Positions 52,045 to 61,337 of a DNA stretch of 64,000 nucleotides are shown here, one piece after another. The position numbers and the translations under genes are program-made. Within the stretch, counting starts at the first letter, position 1, and every line of letters starts with the position of its first letter. This DNA comes from Thermoleophilia bacterium UBA6103 (GTDB lineage Bacteria > Actinomycetota > Thermoleophilia > UBA2241): the NCBI GenBank assembly GCA_002423545.1, contig DIWP01000056.1, positions 62,001-126,000 of the forward strand, in the 5' to 3' direction. Under the pieces are notes generated by a model. The model was not told the DNA's origin, searched no databases, and was given only the letters and a program-made list of their open reading frames with translations.

Positions 52045-53841
52045 TCACCTCCGGCGGCGGCGATTCTCGCGGAAGCGGCGCACCATGGCCAGCAGCAGCG
52101 AGCCGAGCAGGCCGATCGCCACCAGCGCGGCCAGCACGAGGATCACAGCCGCGACGGCCTGGATCCAGTCGGGCAGCGACTCCTGGGCCGAGACATACGC
52201 GAAGGCGAGCACGAACGCCGAGAGCAGCAGAGCGAAGGCCAGGCGGTTGGCGACCTCTTCGAGGCCGCGGATCAGCTCCTCGTAGTGCTCCGGCCGCACG
52301 GCGAGCCGGAACTCGCCCTCGCTGGCCCTTCGCAGGGCGCGAGTCAGCGCCACCGGCAGATCCTCCAGCAGCCGCCGATAGCGGCGCAGGGCACGCCCGA
52401 TCTCCCTGGTCCACGACTGCGGCCCCAGTGTGCGCACCACGTAGCGCTCGGCGAACGGCCGGGCCGCTTCCAGCAGGTCGAACGACGGCTCGATCTGACG
52501 GGCGACGCCCTCCAGCACGCCCATCGTGGTCATCAGCACGACGATCTCGCCGGGCAGCGCCAGACGGTGCCGGCGGGTCAGCGAGAGCAGCTCCTGCAGG
52601 GTGCGCTGCAGGGCGTCGGGGCGGGTCTGACCCTCGCGATAGAGGCTGAGGATGCGGCGCATGTCGGTCTGCAGGACGGCGACATCGAGAGTCGGGTCGG
52701 CGGCGGCCATGGCCAGCAGCGCCTCGGTGGCGTCGAGCGGATCGTCGTCGAGCACCGAGAGCAGGAACTCGAAGACGGCGTTGCGGTTGGAACGCGAGAC
52801 GGCCGCCACCCGGCCGAAGTCGACGAAGCCGACGCGGCCGTCGGGCATGGCGAACAGGTTCCCGGCGTGCGGGTCGGCGTGGTAGAAGCCCAGGTCGAGG
52901 ATCTGACGGAAGTAGCAGTCGACGCCGACCTCGACCATGCGCCGGGTATCGACGCCGGTCTCGCGGTCGTTCTCCAGCCGCGAGCCTGGGACTCCCTCGA
53001 CGTACTCCATCGTGAGCACGCGCCGGGCCGTGAGGTCCCAGATCGGCTCCGGGAAGAAGACATCGTGGTCCTCCGCGAACGCCTCGCGGAAGCGGGCCAG
53101 GTTGCGCGCCTCGTGCAGGTAGTCCAGCTCGGCGCGCAGTACGCGCACGATGTCGTCGACGATGCCGGCCACGTTCTGGTCGCGGCCCCACGAGGTGCGC
53201 TCGACGATGAAGTGGGCCTGGGTGACGAGGATGTCGAGGTCGGTGTCCATGACCTCGATGACCCCCGGCCGCTGGACCTTGACGGCAACGGTGCGGCCAT
53301 CGTGCAGGGTGGCCTTGTACACCTGGGCGATCGAGGCCGAGGCGATCGGCTCCGGGTCGAACGACCCGTACAGCTCGTCGACGGTGCCGCCCAGCTCCTG
53401 CTCCACGACGCCGGCCATCTCCTCCCATGGGACGGTGGGTACGTGGTCCTGCAGCTTCGTGAGCTCGGCGGCCAGCGCCGGATCGATCAGGTCGCGGCGG
53501 GTGGAGAGGATCTGGCCCAGCTTGACGAATGCCGGTCCCAGCCGCTCCAGCGCGTGCCGGATGCGGATCTGGCGCGGCAGATGCTTCTCGTCGACCGCTT
53601 CCTCGAGGTGGTCGGCGTCGGCGACGGCGAAGGTCGAGTCGGCGCCGCCCTCTTCGAAGCCGGGTCCCGCCACATCGTCGGGCGGGCAGACCAGGGCGTC
53701 GTCGGCCGTGATCGGTCCGGGGGCGTGCGACTCGATCTCGCTGCCCCGCGACAGGCTGAAGACGCGCTCCTCCCAGAGCACGTGGGCGATCTCGCGGTAG
53801 CGGTGCCAGCGGCGGCCGCGGCGTGTCTGTGCCTTGCTCAT
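52045..53841 (-). CDS. AarF/UbiB-type ABC1 kinase-like protein
   Basis: 598 residues. ABC1 motifs: GPAFVKLGQILSTRRDLIDP (the KxGQ motif), EPIASASIAQVYKATLHDGR (Ala-rich loop in place of a glycine loop), VAVKVQRPG, DLGFYHADPHAGNLF and VGFVDFGRVA. Two helices near the C-terminus anchor it to the membrane. UbiB/AarF proteins support quinone synthesis through an atypical ATPase activity; the same is expected here for menaquinone or a related lipid. Single gene. Confidence 0.9.
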   Translation of the reverse strand: MSKAQTRRGRRWHRYREIAHVLWEERVFSLSRGSEIESHAPGPITADDALVCPPDDVAGPGFEEGGADSTFAVADADHLEEAVDEKHLPRQIRIRHALERLGPAFVKLGQILSTRRDLIDPALAAELTKLQDHVPTVPWEEMAGVVEQELGGTVDELYGSFDPEPIASASIAQVYKATLHDGRTVAVKVQRPGVIEVMDTDLDILVTQAHFIVERTSWGRDQNVAGIVDDIVRVLRAELDYLHEARNLARFREAFAEDHDVFFPEPIWDLTARRVLTMEYVEGVPGSRLENDRETGVDTRRMVEVGVDCYFRQILDLGFYHADPHAGNLFAMPDGRVGFVDFGRVAAVSRSNRNAVFEFLLSVLDDDPLDATEALLAMAAADPTLDVAVLQTDMRRILSLYREGQTRPDALQRTLQELLSLTRRHRLALPGEIVVLMTTMGVLEGVARQIEPSFDLLEAARPFAERYVVRTLGPQSWTREIGRALRRYRRLLEDLPVALTRALRRASEGEFRLAVRPEHYEELIRGLEEVANRLAFALLLSAFVLAFAYVSAQESLPDWIQAVAAVILVLAALVAIGLLGSLLLAMVRRFRENRRRRR

Positions 53842-53913
53842 CGCGGTCCGGTCGGCATCGTCGCTGCCTCCTCGCGGTCGGTCGTGATCACGGCGACCCG
53901 TCGAGTCTGTTCG

Positions 53914-54489
53914 TCACAGTGTCCGCGTTCCCCTGTCCCGCGCGCCCGGTGGGAGCTTGTCGTCCGGGCTCCGGGTGGCGAACTGGAAGGCCAGGCCGGC
54001 GATGAACAGGGCCGCCCAGATGATGAGGAAGACCAGGTCTCCCCACGACAGCCTCGATTCGAGCGCGTTGACGATGCCGGCGGCGCCCGAGAGGGAGGTG
54101 ATGACGATGACCGCCGGCACGAAGAGCTTCCAGGCGGCTATGGCCCCCAGGATGCCGACGCCGACGAAGATGAGCCAGTAGGCCCAGTCGGGCAGCGAGA
54201 TCCACACGTCCAGCAGCGCCACAGCGGTGCCCCCGAGGGCGATGAAGCCGGCGATCGCGGCGGCCGGCTTCTGCAGCAGGATGGCCAGGAAGGCGAGTAC
54301 CACGCCGAGGCCGAGTCCGACGACCACGTGGATCCAGGTCGCGGCGCCGCCGGCGACCACCGAGCCCAGGATGAAGCCGAGGGCGAAGCCGGTGATGCCC
54401 ACGTAGAGCCAGAACAGGCGCAGTCCGAAGAGCAGCACGATGGTGCTCATCACAAGAGCGAGGATGAACTGCAGCAGCGTCGACTCCAT
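53914..54489 (-). CDS. DUF4203-like multi-helix membrane protein
   Basis: 191 residues from ATG 54489 (GGAGG upstream). Six or seven closely packed helices (FILALVMSTIVLLFGLRLFW, GFALGFILGSVV, VVGLGLGVVLAFLAILL, and so on), matching the TMEM198/DUF4203 pattern of Gly-rich helices. Function unknown. It sits between thrC and the AarF gene in the same direction, with gaps of about 180 and 70 bases. Confidence 0.7.
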   Translation of the reverse strand: MESTLLQFILALVMSTIVLLFGLRLFWLYVGITGFALGFILGSVVAGGAATWIHVVVGLGLGVVLAFLAILLQKPAAAIAGFIALGGTAVALLDVWISLPDWAYWLIFVGVGILGAIAAWKLFVPAVIVITSLSGAAGIVNALESRLSWGDLVFLIIWAALFIAGLAFQFATRSPDDKLPPGARDRGTRTL

Positions 54490-54670
54490 GTGCGCCTCCG
54501 TCTGTCTCGGCGTCGGTGCCGGCGACGGTCCCTGGGTGCGGACCGCGCGTCGGGCCTGTAGGCATGGTATCGGCAGCCGGCCGCCGGCGCGAGAGTCGGC
54601 GGGGGGGTCGCCACCGCTGTCTGCGGCCGCCGCGGCCCCCCTGCCGGGCGGGTGGCGGCCGCCGGCGCGG

Positions 54671-56227
54671 TCACGCTGAGGCGGCGCCGAGCCAGTCGCG
54701 CAGGCTCTGCTCCACCGCCTCGCGGGTGCGGTCGACGCAGCGGTCGAAGCGCACCGGGCGTTCGCGGACGGCGCGCAGCTGGATGGGCACCACGGCCTGC
54801 GGCGCCTGTTGGACCACGCGATCGAGGAGCGCCAGGCCGTCGCCGCCGGACCCTCCGGCCAACGGCGAGCCGGCCGGCGTGCCGGTGAGGGCGCGCAGCG
54901 TGTCGGCGGCGAACTTGCTCCAGTGCGCCGTGCTGGCGACCAGTACCGGCGCGTCGGTGGCCAGATCGCCGGCGACCTTCCAGCCGACGGCGGTGTGCGG
55001 GTCGAGCAGGTAGCCGTGCTCACGGTGCACCGCGCCGATGGTGCGCAGGCAGGTGTCATTGTCGACCCAGGCCCCGGTCAACAGGTCCTGCAGCCTGCGG
55101 CGCACATCGTCGTCGACGGTGAAACGCCCGTCGGCGCGGAGCCGCGCCATCCAGTCGCGGATGCGGCCGGGATCGTGGGCGCCGGCGGGAGCGGCGCTGA
55201 GGTCGTAGAGCAGGCGCTCCAGGTTCGAGGAGACGAGGATGTCCATGGACGGTGACGGCGTCTTGATCAGGGTGCGCGACGAGATGTCGTAGGTGCCGGT
55301 GGCGATGAAGTCGGTGAGGACGTTGTTGGTGTTGCTGGCGCACAGCAGGCGGCGGATCGGCGTGCCGCAGCGCCTGGCGTAATAGGCGGCGAGGATGTTG
55401 CCGAAGTTGCCGGTGGGGACGCAGACGTCGAGCGGGTCGCCGGCGGCGAGGTGGCCGGCGGCGACCATGTCGGCGTAGGCGCTCATGTAGTACACGACCT
55501 GCGGTAGCAGACGGCCCCAGTTGATCGAGTTGGCCGAGCTGAGCGCCAGACCGTGCTCGGTCGACAGCTCGGCCGCGAACTCGGCGTCGTCGAAGACCGC
55601 CTTGACGGCGTTCTGGCAGTCGTCGAAATCGCCGGCCAGGCGGAAGACGCTCAGATTGTCACCCGGCTGGGTGACCATCTGGCGCTCCTGGACCGCAGAG
55701 ACGCCGGCGTCGGGGTAGTAGACGACGATGCTGGTGTGCGGCCGGTCGGCGTAGCCGTTGAGGGCCGCCACACCGGTGTCGCCGGAGGTGGCCACCAGGA
55801 TGAGGTAGTCGAGGTCGGTGCGGCCGGCGGCGTGGGCCATCTCCAGCGCCTCGCTGAAGAACAGCGGCATGCACTGCAGGGCCATGTCCTTGAAAGCGAG
55901 GGTGGGGCCGTGCCACAGCTCGAGGACGAAGTGGTCGCCCACCTTGTGTACCGGGGCGACCGCCGGATCGTCGAAGTTGTCGCCGTACGCGGCCGCCGAG
56001 ATGGCGGCGATGCGGGCGGCGCTCATGTCGAGGCCGAAGGCCTCGTAGACCAGCGCCGCCCGCTCGTGGTACGGCCGCGCGGCCAGCGCCACGATGTCGG
56101 CGAGCGGGAAGGCCGGCAGCTCGACCGGTATGAACAGGCCGCCGCCGGGCGCCAGTCCCTCGAGGATCGCCTCGCTGAAGGCACGCGGCCGGTCTGTCAG
56201 CCCGCGGGTGTCGGTGTACTCGATCAC
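54671..56227 (-). CDS. thrC: Threonine synthase
   Basis: 518 residues from GTG 56227, behind GAGGAG; this start gives MIEYTDTRG, the normal beginning. The PLP Lys lies in LWHGPTLAFKDMALQ, followed by ATSGDTGVAAL, with INWGRLLPQVVYY and CVPTGNFGNILAAYYA. The enzyme converts O-phosphohomoserine to threonine. The length fits the longer bacterial (E. coli/yeast-like) class. A Gly/Ala-rich segment late in the protein (GTPAGSPLAGGSGGDG) is extra. An 8-bp-arm inverted repeat lies 35 bases upstream. Confidence 0.95.
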   Translation of the reverse strand: MIEYTDTRGLTDRPRAFSEAILEGLAPGGGLFIPVELPAFPLADIVALAARPYHERAALVYEAFGLDMSAARIAAISAAAYGDNFDDPAVAPVHKVGDHFVLELWHGPTLAFKDMALQCMPLFFSEALEMAHAAGRTDLDYLILVATSGDTGVAALNGYADRPHTSIVVYYPDAGVSAVQERQMVTQPGDNLSVFRLAGDFDDCQNAVKAVFDDAEFAAELSTEHGLALSSANSINWGRLLPQVVYYMSAYADMVAAGHLAAGDPLDVCVPTGNFGNILAAYYARRCGTPIRRLLCASNTNNVLTDFIATGTYDISSRTLIKTPSPSMDILVSSNLERLLYDLSAAPAGAHDPGRIRDWMARLRADGRFTVDDDVRRRLQDLLTGAWVDNDTCLRTIGAVHREHGYLLDPHTAVGWKVAGDLATDAPVLVASTAHWSKFAADTLRALTGTPAGSPLAGGSGGDGLALLDRVVQQAPQAVVPIQLRAVRERPVRFDRCVDRTREAVEQSLRDWLGAASA

Positions 56228-56599
56228 GTGTCGCTCCTCTGTCGCCTCGCCGGCGCGGTGCCGGTCGATTCTATCGACCGCGCGGATCCTTCGCCGCCGC
56301 CGAGAGACGGTCATCCGGCCGTGAGCCGACAGCGCGGCGGACCGCGGCGTGCCGCGCAGGTGCAGTGCTCGCCGGACGGCGCTCCGGTCACGGCAGGCGC
56401 CGTGCGGATGCGGTGTCCGTCCGGCGGGGTCCCGCTCGCCGCAGGTGTGGAGCAGGTGCGGTGCCGCTGTGGCGCGTCTCGCGCGTCGGTGAGGTCCCGA
56501 CCGGGGTGCTAAAGTAAAAGCTCGTCATACGGACACGTGAGAACGTCTGGCGGACACCAGATCCGGCGGCGTCGTTCTTGCAGTAGGGGGGGGTCATCG
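56228..56599. other. Gene-free divergent region between thrC and IclR gene
   Basis: No gene is supported in these 372 bases. It holds the inverted repeat near thrC, a GC-rich central part, and an AT-richer stretch around 56508-56530 (CTAAAGTAAAAGCTCG) that probably contains the IclR promoter. CGGACAC occurs twice near 56530 and 56550, and TCTGG-CGGACA-CCAGA forms a weak inverted repeat, a possible IclR site. Confidence 0.4.
56262..56280 (-). promoter_or_regulatory. Perfect inverted repeat upstream of thrC
   Basis: CGGTCGAT-TCT-ATCGACCG (56262-56269, 56273-56280) is an 8-bp-arm palindrome. It overlaps TAGAAT (56273-56268 on the minus strand), a plausible -10 box, so a repressor bound here would block thrC transcription. 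Which regulator binds is not known. Confidence 0.5.
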
Positions 56600-57355
56600 A
56601 TGCCCGATGAAGGGCGCAGCAACGGAGTCCAGGTGCTGACACGGGCGGCGCGCATCATGCGGCTGCTCAGCGAGCATCCCGACGGCGTCACGTTCACCGA
56701 GCTCGCGAACCTCGTGGGTCTGCCGCGCTCCACGGTGCATCGTATCGTCGGCACGCTGGAGGAAGAGGGCTTCGTCGTCACCCTGCCCTCGGGCAAGCTC
56801 CGCCTCGGTCCGGCTCTCATCCGTCTGGCGGTGACCAGTCGCCGCGAGCTGCGCCACGAGGCAGCACCGTATCTGGAGGCGCTGTCGCACGAGCTCAACG
56901 AGACGGTCGATCTGGCCGTCCTCGACGGCGGCGAGGTCCTGTTCATCGACCAGCACACGCCGCGCCGCCGCCTGCGCATCGTCTCGGAGATCGGGGCTCG
57001 CTTCCCGGTGCACTGCACCGCCAACGGCAAGGCGCTGCTCGCCCGGCTCTCCGACGACGAGGTGCGGCGCATACTGCCCAGGCGCCTGGAGGCGCTCACC
57101 GAGCACACCATCACCGACCGCGACCGGCTCCTGCACGAGCTGGCCACGGTGCGGGCGCACGGGTACGCCATCGACGATGAGGAGCATCGACTCGGCATCT
57201 GCGCCGTCGGCACGGCCGTCAGCGACGTGGTCGGCACCACGGCGGCATTCACCGTCGTCGTGCCTTCGGCGCGCTTCCACGGCAGCGAGCAGCGCATCAT
57301 CACCGCCCTGCTGCAGATGCGCACGACCGTCCAGGGCGTGCTCAGCGGGGGCTGA
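56600..57355 (+). CDS. IclR-family transcriptional regulator
   Basis: 251 residues from ATG 56600 after a GGGGGGGG ribosome site. The winged helix-turn-helix is near the N-terminus (LLSEHPDGVTFTELANLVGL, PRSTVHRIVGTLEEEGF), and the effector domain contains GARFPVHCTANGKALLARLSD and HGYAIDDEEHRLGICAVGT. IclR proteins sense small acids and control catabolic genes. No obvious target is adjacent; prfB downstream has its own promoter region. Confidence 0.92.
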   Translation: MPDEGRSNGVQVLTRAARIMRLLSEHPDGVTFTELANLVGLPRSTVHRIVGTLEEEGFVVTLPSGKLRLGPALIRLAVTSRRELRHEAAPYLEALSHELNETVDLAVLDGGEVLFIDQHTPRRRLRIVSEIGARFPVHCTANGKALLARLSDDEVRRILPRRLEALTEHTITDRDRLLHELATVRAHGYAIDDEEHRLGICAVGTAVSDVVGTTAAFTVVVPSARFHGSEQRIITALLQMRTTVQGVLSGG

Positions 57356-57466
57356 CGCGGCCGCGCCGCGCGGCGTGTAGAATCAGTCTCTCTGGAGATC
57401 CACGGCGGGCGGTGCGTCCACGCTGTGCCCGTCGTCGTCACAAACGCAGCGAAAGCGAGCTTCATC

Positions 57467-58655
57467 ATGACCACCTCAGCCGAAGCACTCGTGCAGCTCG
57501 AGGCGCTCCGCGAGCGGCAGCGAGACGTCTCCGAACGTCTCGCGCTGCTGCGGAGCTATCTTTGACCCCGCTCACCTGACTTCACAGATAGCAGCGCTCG
57601 AGGAGCGCCTGCAGGCGCCGGACTTCTGGGACGACCAGGAGGTGGCCGGCAAGGTCTCGGCGCACTACTCCAGGTTGAAGAAGCGTCTCGCCGAGCTCAC
57701 CGAGCTCGAGGAACGGTTCGGCGATCTGGAGACCACCGACGAGCTGGTCCGCGAGGCGCTCGCCGACGACACGGTCGATGAGGACCTGCTGCGCGAGCTG
57801 GCCGACGGCCTCACAGCTATCGAGAATGAGCTGGACCGCGGCGAGGAGCGGCGCTACTTCAGCGGCCGCTTCGACGAAGGCGGCGCCGTCGTCACCATCC
57901 ATCCCGGCGCCGGCGGCACCGAGAGCCAGGACTGGTCGGAGATGCTGCTGCGCATGTACCTGCGCTGGTTCGAGCGCCGCGGCTTCAAGGTCGAGGTCAA
58001 CGACGTCCAGGAGGGCGACGAGGCCGGGATCAAGAGCGCCACCCTCTCGGTGGAGGGCGACAACGTCTACGGGCTGCTGGCCGCCGAGAAGGGCGTGCAC
58101 AGGCTGGTGCGGCTCTCGCCCTTCGACTCCGCCAACCGCCGCCACACGAGCTTCGCCGCCGTCGAAGTGAGTCCGCTGGTCAGCGACGACGTCGGTGACA
58201 TCGAGATCGACGAGAAGGATCTGCGCATCGACACCTACCGCTCCAGCGGCGCCGGCGGACAGCACGTCAACAAGACCAGCTCGGCGGTGCGCATCACGCA
58301 TCACCCCAGCGGTATCGTGGTGCAGTGCCAGAACGAGCGCTCGCAGATCCAGAACCGCGTCGTCGCCATGCGCATCCTCAAGAGTCGTCTCCTCGAGCTC
58401 GAGGAACAGAAGCGGGCGGCGGAGATGGCCAAGGAGCGCGGCACGGCGCTCAACATCAACTTCGGCAGCCAGATCCGCAGTTACGTCCTGCACCCGTACC
58501 AGATGGTCAAGGACCTGCGCACCGGTCACGAGACCGGCAACACGCAGGCGGTCCTCGACGGCGATCTGGACGGCTTCGTGCACGCCTATCTCACCTGGCG
58601 CGCCGGCGGCGGCGTCGACCATCGCCTCGGCGAGAAGGTCGAGGACGAGGCGTGA
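57467..58655 (+). CDS. prfB: Peptide chain release factor 2 with programmed +1 frameshift
   Basis: The first frame (ATG 57467) runs 32 codons to TGA 57563-57565; the second frame (from GAC 57564) continues to TGA 58653-58655, giving about 395 residues. The site is CTT TGA C with a GGAG-like element three to four bases before CTT, exactly the RF2 autoregulatory arrangement. The protein has the stop-recognition motif SPF in VRLSPFDSANRR and the catalytic GGQ in SSGAGGQHVNKTSSA. It releases peptides at UGA and UAA, the dominant stop here being UGA. Low RF2 favours the shift. Confidence 0.96.
57560..57565 (+). promoter_or_regulatory. RF2 +1 frameshift site
   Basis: CTT-TGA-C: the ribosome slips from CTT TGA to TTT GAC. 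Codon 32 is CTT (57560-57562). The upstream GCGGAGC pairs with the anti-Shine-Dalgarno sequence of 16S rRNA to promote the slip. Confidence 0.95.
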
Positions 58656-58707
58656 GCGCCGCCCGCACGGCCCGGCGAACGGCACCCTTCGTGAGCGGGC
58701 GGGTGCC

Positions 58708-59199
58708 GTGAGCGCCCGCACGCGCGCCGAGAGGATGCGCTTCCGCGATCAGATCGCCTCGGCCATCTTTTTCGCGGCCGGTCTCTACGTCGTCCTCGTC
58801 GGTGTGCTCGGGTTCGCCGGCCACCCGCGCGGCGTGGCGCCGGACATCGGGCCCGGCATGTACTGGTTCACCTACGTGGTGAGCGGCTGTGCCCTGCTGG
58901 CCGGCGGCGTGCTGATCCTGCGTCGCGGCCGGCCGCCGAAGACGGCCTGGTGGCTCACCCTCATCGCCGCCGCACCAGGCTTCCTGCTCTGGCTCTGGGG
59001 TGTCGCCGTGGGGCTCGTGCAGCTGGCGGCCAACACCGGCCCCTCGGCGACCTCGGAGCTGGCCGCGCTGGGCGTGCTGGTCGGCTACGCGGTCCTGTTC
59101 TGGCTCGGCTGGCGCCGCGTCCGCCGGGGCCCTGCCGGCCGCGGCGACGCCGCGGCTCCCCCCGGCACGACGCCCCCGGCCGGACCGTCGTCCCGATAG
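58708..59199 (+). CDS. Small four-helix membrane protein, amber stop
   Basis: 163 residues from GTG 58708; start choice is approximate (ATG 58735 is possible). Four helices: IFFAAGLYVVLVGVLGFAG, VVSGCALLAGGVLIL, WWLTLIAAAPGFLLWLWG and LGVLVGYAVLFWLGW, then a Gly/Pro-rich tail. Layout recalls tripartite tricarboxylate transporter TctB-like small subunits but no family is certain. It ends at TAG 59197-59199. The gene follows prfB after 52 bases. Confidence 0.6.
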   Translation: MSARTRAERMRFRDQIASAIFFAAGLYVVLVGVLGFAGHPRGVAPDIGPGMYWFTYVVSGCALLAGGVLILRRGRPPKTAWWLTLIAAAPGFLLWLWGVAVGLVQLAANTGPSATSELAALGVLVGYAVLFWLGWRRVRRGPAGRGDAAAPPGTTPPAGPSSR

Positions 59200-59368
59200 C
59201 CGGCGCCGGCGAGCGTCGACTGACCGGCGTCCGGTTCTCGCGCGCCGCTGTGGGGAAGAGTCTCCTCGAGTGGAGATCGATAGCGGAGGCCGGACATGCG
59301 CGACCCCTGGGGCGCCGGCGTTCGCCGCCCGCGGGGCGGATGCGCAGCGTCCGAGACGGGGGGTGGAG

Positions 59369-59911
59369 ATGATGGCAGGCAAGCCTGGAGCCGGCTCGAT
59401 CGATGAGTACATCGCCGGGTTCCCGCCGGCGACGGCCCGGATGCTGCAGGACCTCCGGACGCTGATCCGGTCGACGGCACCCGGAGCGACCGAGACCATC
59501 AGATACGGGATCCCCACGTTCGACCTCGAGCGGACGCACCTGGTGCACTTTGCCGGCTACAGGGCGCACATCGGGCTGTATCCGGCGCCCAGCGGTATCG
59601 CAGCATTCCGGGATGAGCTGGAGCCGTACAAGCCCGCCAAAGGCTCCGTCCGGTTCCCCCTCGATCGGCCGCTGCCCTCAGATCTGATCCGTCGCATGGT
59701 GGCCTTCAGGGTCGACGAGGTCGTGGGCGCGTCGCAGAAGCAGGGAGGGCGAGGCGCTCGTTACGAGCGCCCCGCCCTCCCTGATGCCATCGTGTCCGGC
59801 GCGCCGACAGCCGCCCGGCCTCTGGCGGACGGCGGCTCGCCTGTCGCCGCACGCTGCCGGCGTATCGTGTTCAGGCTTTCTTGTGATCCTCGGCGCCGAA
59901 CGCCTTCTTGA
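59369..59911 (+). CDS. DUF1801 (YdhG-like) protein
   Basis: 180 residues; ATG at 59369 or 59372 after GGGGGGTGGAG. The first 125 residues are a DUF1801/iron-chaperone-like domain: IDEYIAGFPPATARMLQDLR, ATETIRYGIPTFDLE, LVHFAGYRAHIGLYPAPSG, and VRFPLDRPLPSDLIRRMV. After this the frame runs on through a long hairpin (59741-59783) into sequence with no similarity to the family, overlapping the convergent gene. The natural end may be earlier if the sequence or frame differs. Function unknown. Confidence 0.7.
   Translation: MMAGKPGAGSIDEYIAGFPPATARMLQDLRTLIRSTAPGATETIRYGIPTFDLERTHLVHFAGYRAHIGLYPAPSGIAAFRDELEPYKPAKGSVRFPLDRPLPSDLIRRMVAFRVDEVVGASQKQGGRGARYERPALPDAIVSGAPTAARPLADGGSPVAARCRRIVFRLSCDPRRRTPS
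59741..59783. terminator. Long near-perfect hairpin inside the DUF1801 3' region
   Basis: 20-base arms (59741-59760 and 59764-59783) around the loop TTA, with one mismatch. It looks like a strong bidirectional terminator between the DUF1801 and the convergent DUF1269 genes but lies inside the open frame of the former. No T-run follows. Confidence 0.6.
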
Positions 59912-60389
59912 GCTTGCGCTCGTCCTCCTCGGAGAGGCTGGTCCGCAGCACCCGGGCCTTGCTGCCCTCGACCTCGGCGTCGAACTTGTCCTGGGTGATC
60001 TTGGCGACGATGAGGAACCAGCCGGCCTGACCGGGCTTGATGGCGTCGCCCATCTGCTCGATGAACTGGTGGTCGACGCCGGTGTCGCCGATCCAGCCGA
60101 ACAGGGCGCCGAGTCCGCCGCCGACGGCGGCGCCGGCCACGGCGCCGAGCGGGGCCACCGGCAGGAAGAAGATGATCCCGAAGAGCATGCCCCAGAAGGC
60201 ACCCCCGGCGGCGCCGATGCCGACCATGTGGTGAGCATGCTTGACCTTCGGCTTGCCGTTCTCGTCGCGGACCACCTCGGCCGCGTCGGCCAGCTCGACG
60301 ATGAGGTCGTTCTGCATGCGCTGCAGGGTGTCGCCGAACGCATCCGCTTCGGCCTCGCTGTCGAAGCCCAGCACGATCAGTTCGCTCAT
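59871..60389 (-). CDS. DUF1269-family membrane-associated protein
   Basis: 172 residues. LIVLGFDSEAEADAFGDTLQ, then a Gly/Ala-rich hydrophobic centre (GGAFWGMLFGIIFFLPVAPLG, AVGGGLGALFGWIGDTG), and GQAGWFLIVAKITQDKF are the standard DUF1269 features. These proteins have a ferredoxin-like N-domain and two short membrane helices; function is unknown, sometimes linked to stress. Tail-to-tail with DUF1801. Confidence 0.85.
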   Translation of the reverse strand: MSELIVLGFDSEAEADAFGDTLQRMQNDLIVELADAAEVVRDENGKPKVKHAHHMVGIGAAGGAFWGMLFGIIFFLPVAPLGAVAGAAVGGGLGALFGWIGDTGVDHQFIEQMGDAIKPGQAGWFLIVAKITQDKFDAEVEGSKARVLRTSLSEEDERKLKKAFGAEDHKKA

Positions 60390-60500
60390 GGGTGTCCCTC
60401 CGTGAGTCCGTATCCGGTGGCCGCCGCCGGCAGCCGGTCCTCACTCCATGTCGGCCGTGGACCCGGGGACCTTGACTTCGGAGAGGTGTCTCGCCGGACC

Positions 60501-61316
60501 TCAGCCGCCGGTGCTGCTGAAGTGCTGGTAGTCCTTGGTCCCCGGCCAGTCGCCGCCCCACTTCCAGCCGATGGACCGGAAGGCGCGCACGACCACATCG
60601 CCGCTGTGGACCATGCCTTTGGCTTTGCGCGACCGGTCGGCGTACTTGCGTCCCGCCTTGGGGCTCACGTAGCTGCCGGAGACGTAGGGGTTCTCGACCG
60701 GGTTGATGTCGATGGCCAGGCCGTACGCGTGCATCGACCAGCGCGTGGTGCCGCTGACGTAGCGGCCGTTGAAAGCGGAGGTGTTGTCGGCGTTCATCGA
60801 TCGGCGGTCGCTGGCGCCGTACACGTCGATGAGCTTCATGCGGCGGATCGGGAAGCGCGCCTTGTACAGCTTGCGGAAGACGCCCACCAGCGGCTTTGCC
60901 CACTGCCGGGCGACCACGAGCTTGCCGGTGTGGGCGCGCTTGTCGAAGCCCCAGTAGGTGAGCTTGAGCAGGCGCAGATCGCCGAAACGCACCGGGCAGC
61001 CCGGCTTCCAGGCGCCGCTCTGACGCATCATGGCCTTCATCTGCGGCGTGATGGCGTGGATGGTGCCCCTGAACGGGCGCGCGGCGCGAGTCATGGCACG
61101 CGAGAGTGCCGGTTCGGCGGTCGTCTGGGACGAGGGAGTGGCGACCGCATCGGAGGCGGGAGCGGCGACGGCGGACTCGCCGGCGAGTGCGGTACACGGG
61201 ACAATCGCGGCAAGCAGCCAGACGGCGCCGCCCAGGAGCAGCGCGTGGGCGCGGCGCCCGCGGGAGCCGGGTCCATGTCGCTGTCGCTGTATACCGGATC
61301 GACCGGTCGTCGTCAT
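60501..61316 (-). CDS. Exported M15-type D-Ala-D-Ala peptidase-like protein
   Basis: 271 residues. An N-terminal signal peptide (LLLGGAVWLLAAIVPCTALA) precedes a linker and a VanY/M15 catalytic domain: the zinc/catalytic motif SMHAYGLAIDINP (HxxxxAxD) and DYQHFS near the end, with SAFNGRYVSG between. Such enzymes cut the peptidoglycan stem peptide outside the cell. ATG 61316 has GGAGAGG upstream. Single gene. Confidence 0.88.
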   Translation of the reverse strand: MTTTGRSGIQRQRHGPGSRGRRAHALLLGGAVWLLAAIVPCTALAGESAVAAPASDAVATPSSQTTAEPALSRAMTRAARPFRGTIHAITPQMKAMMRQSGAWKPGCPVRFGDLRLLKLTYWGFDKRAHTGKLVVARQWAKPLVGVFRKLYKARFPIRRMKLIDVYGASDRRSMNADNTSAFNGRYVSGTTRWSMHAYGLAIDINPVENPYVSGSYVSPKAGRKYADRSRKAKGMVHSGDVVVRAFRSIGWKWGGDWPGTKDYQHFSSTGG

Positions 61317-61337
61317 CGCGATCCTCTCCTCATGCCG

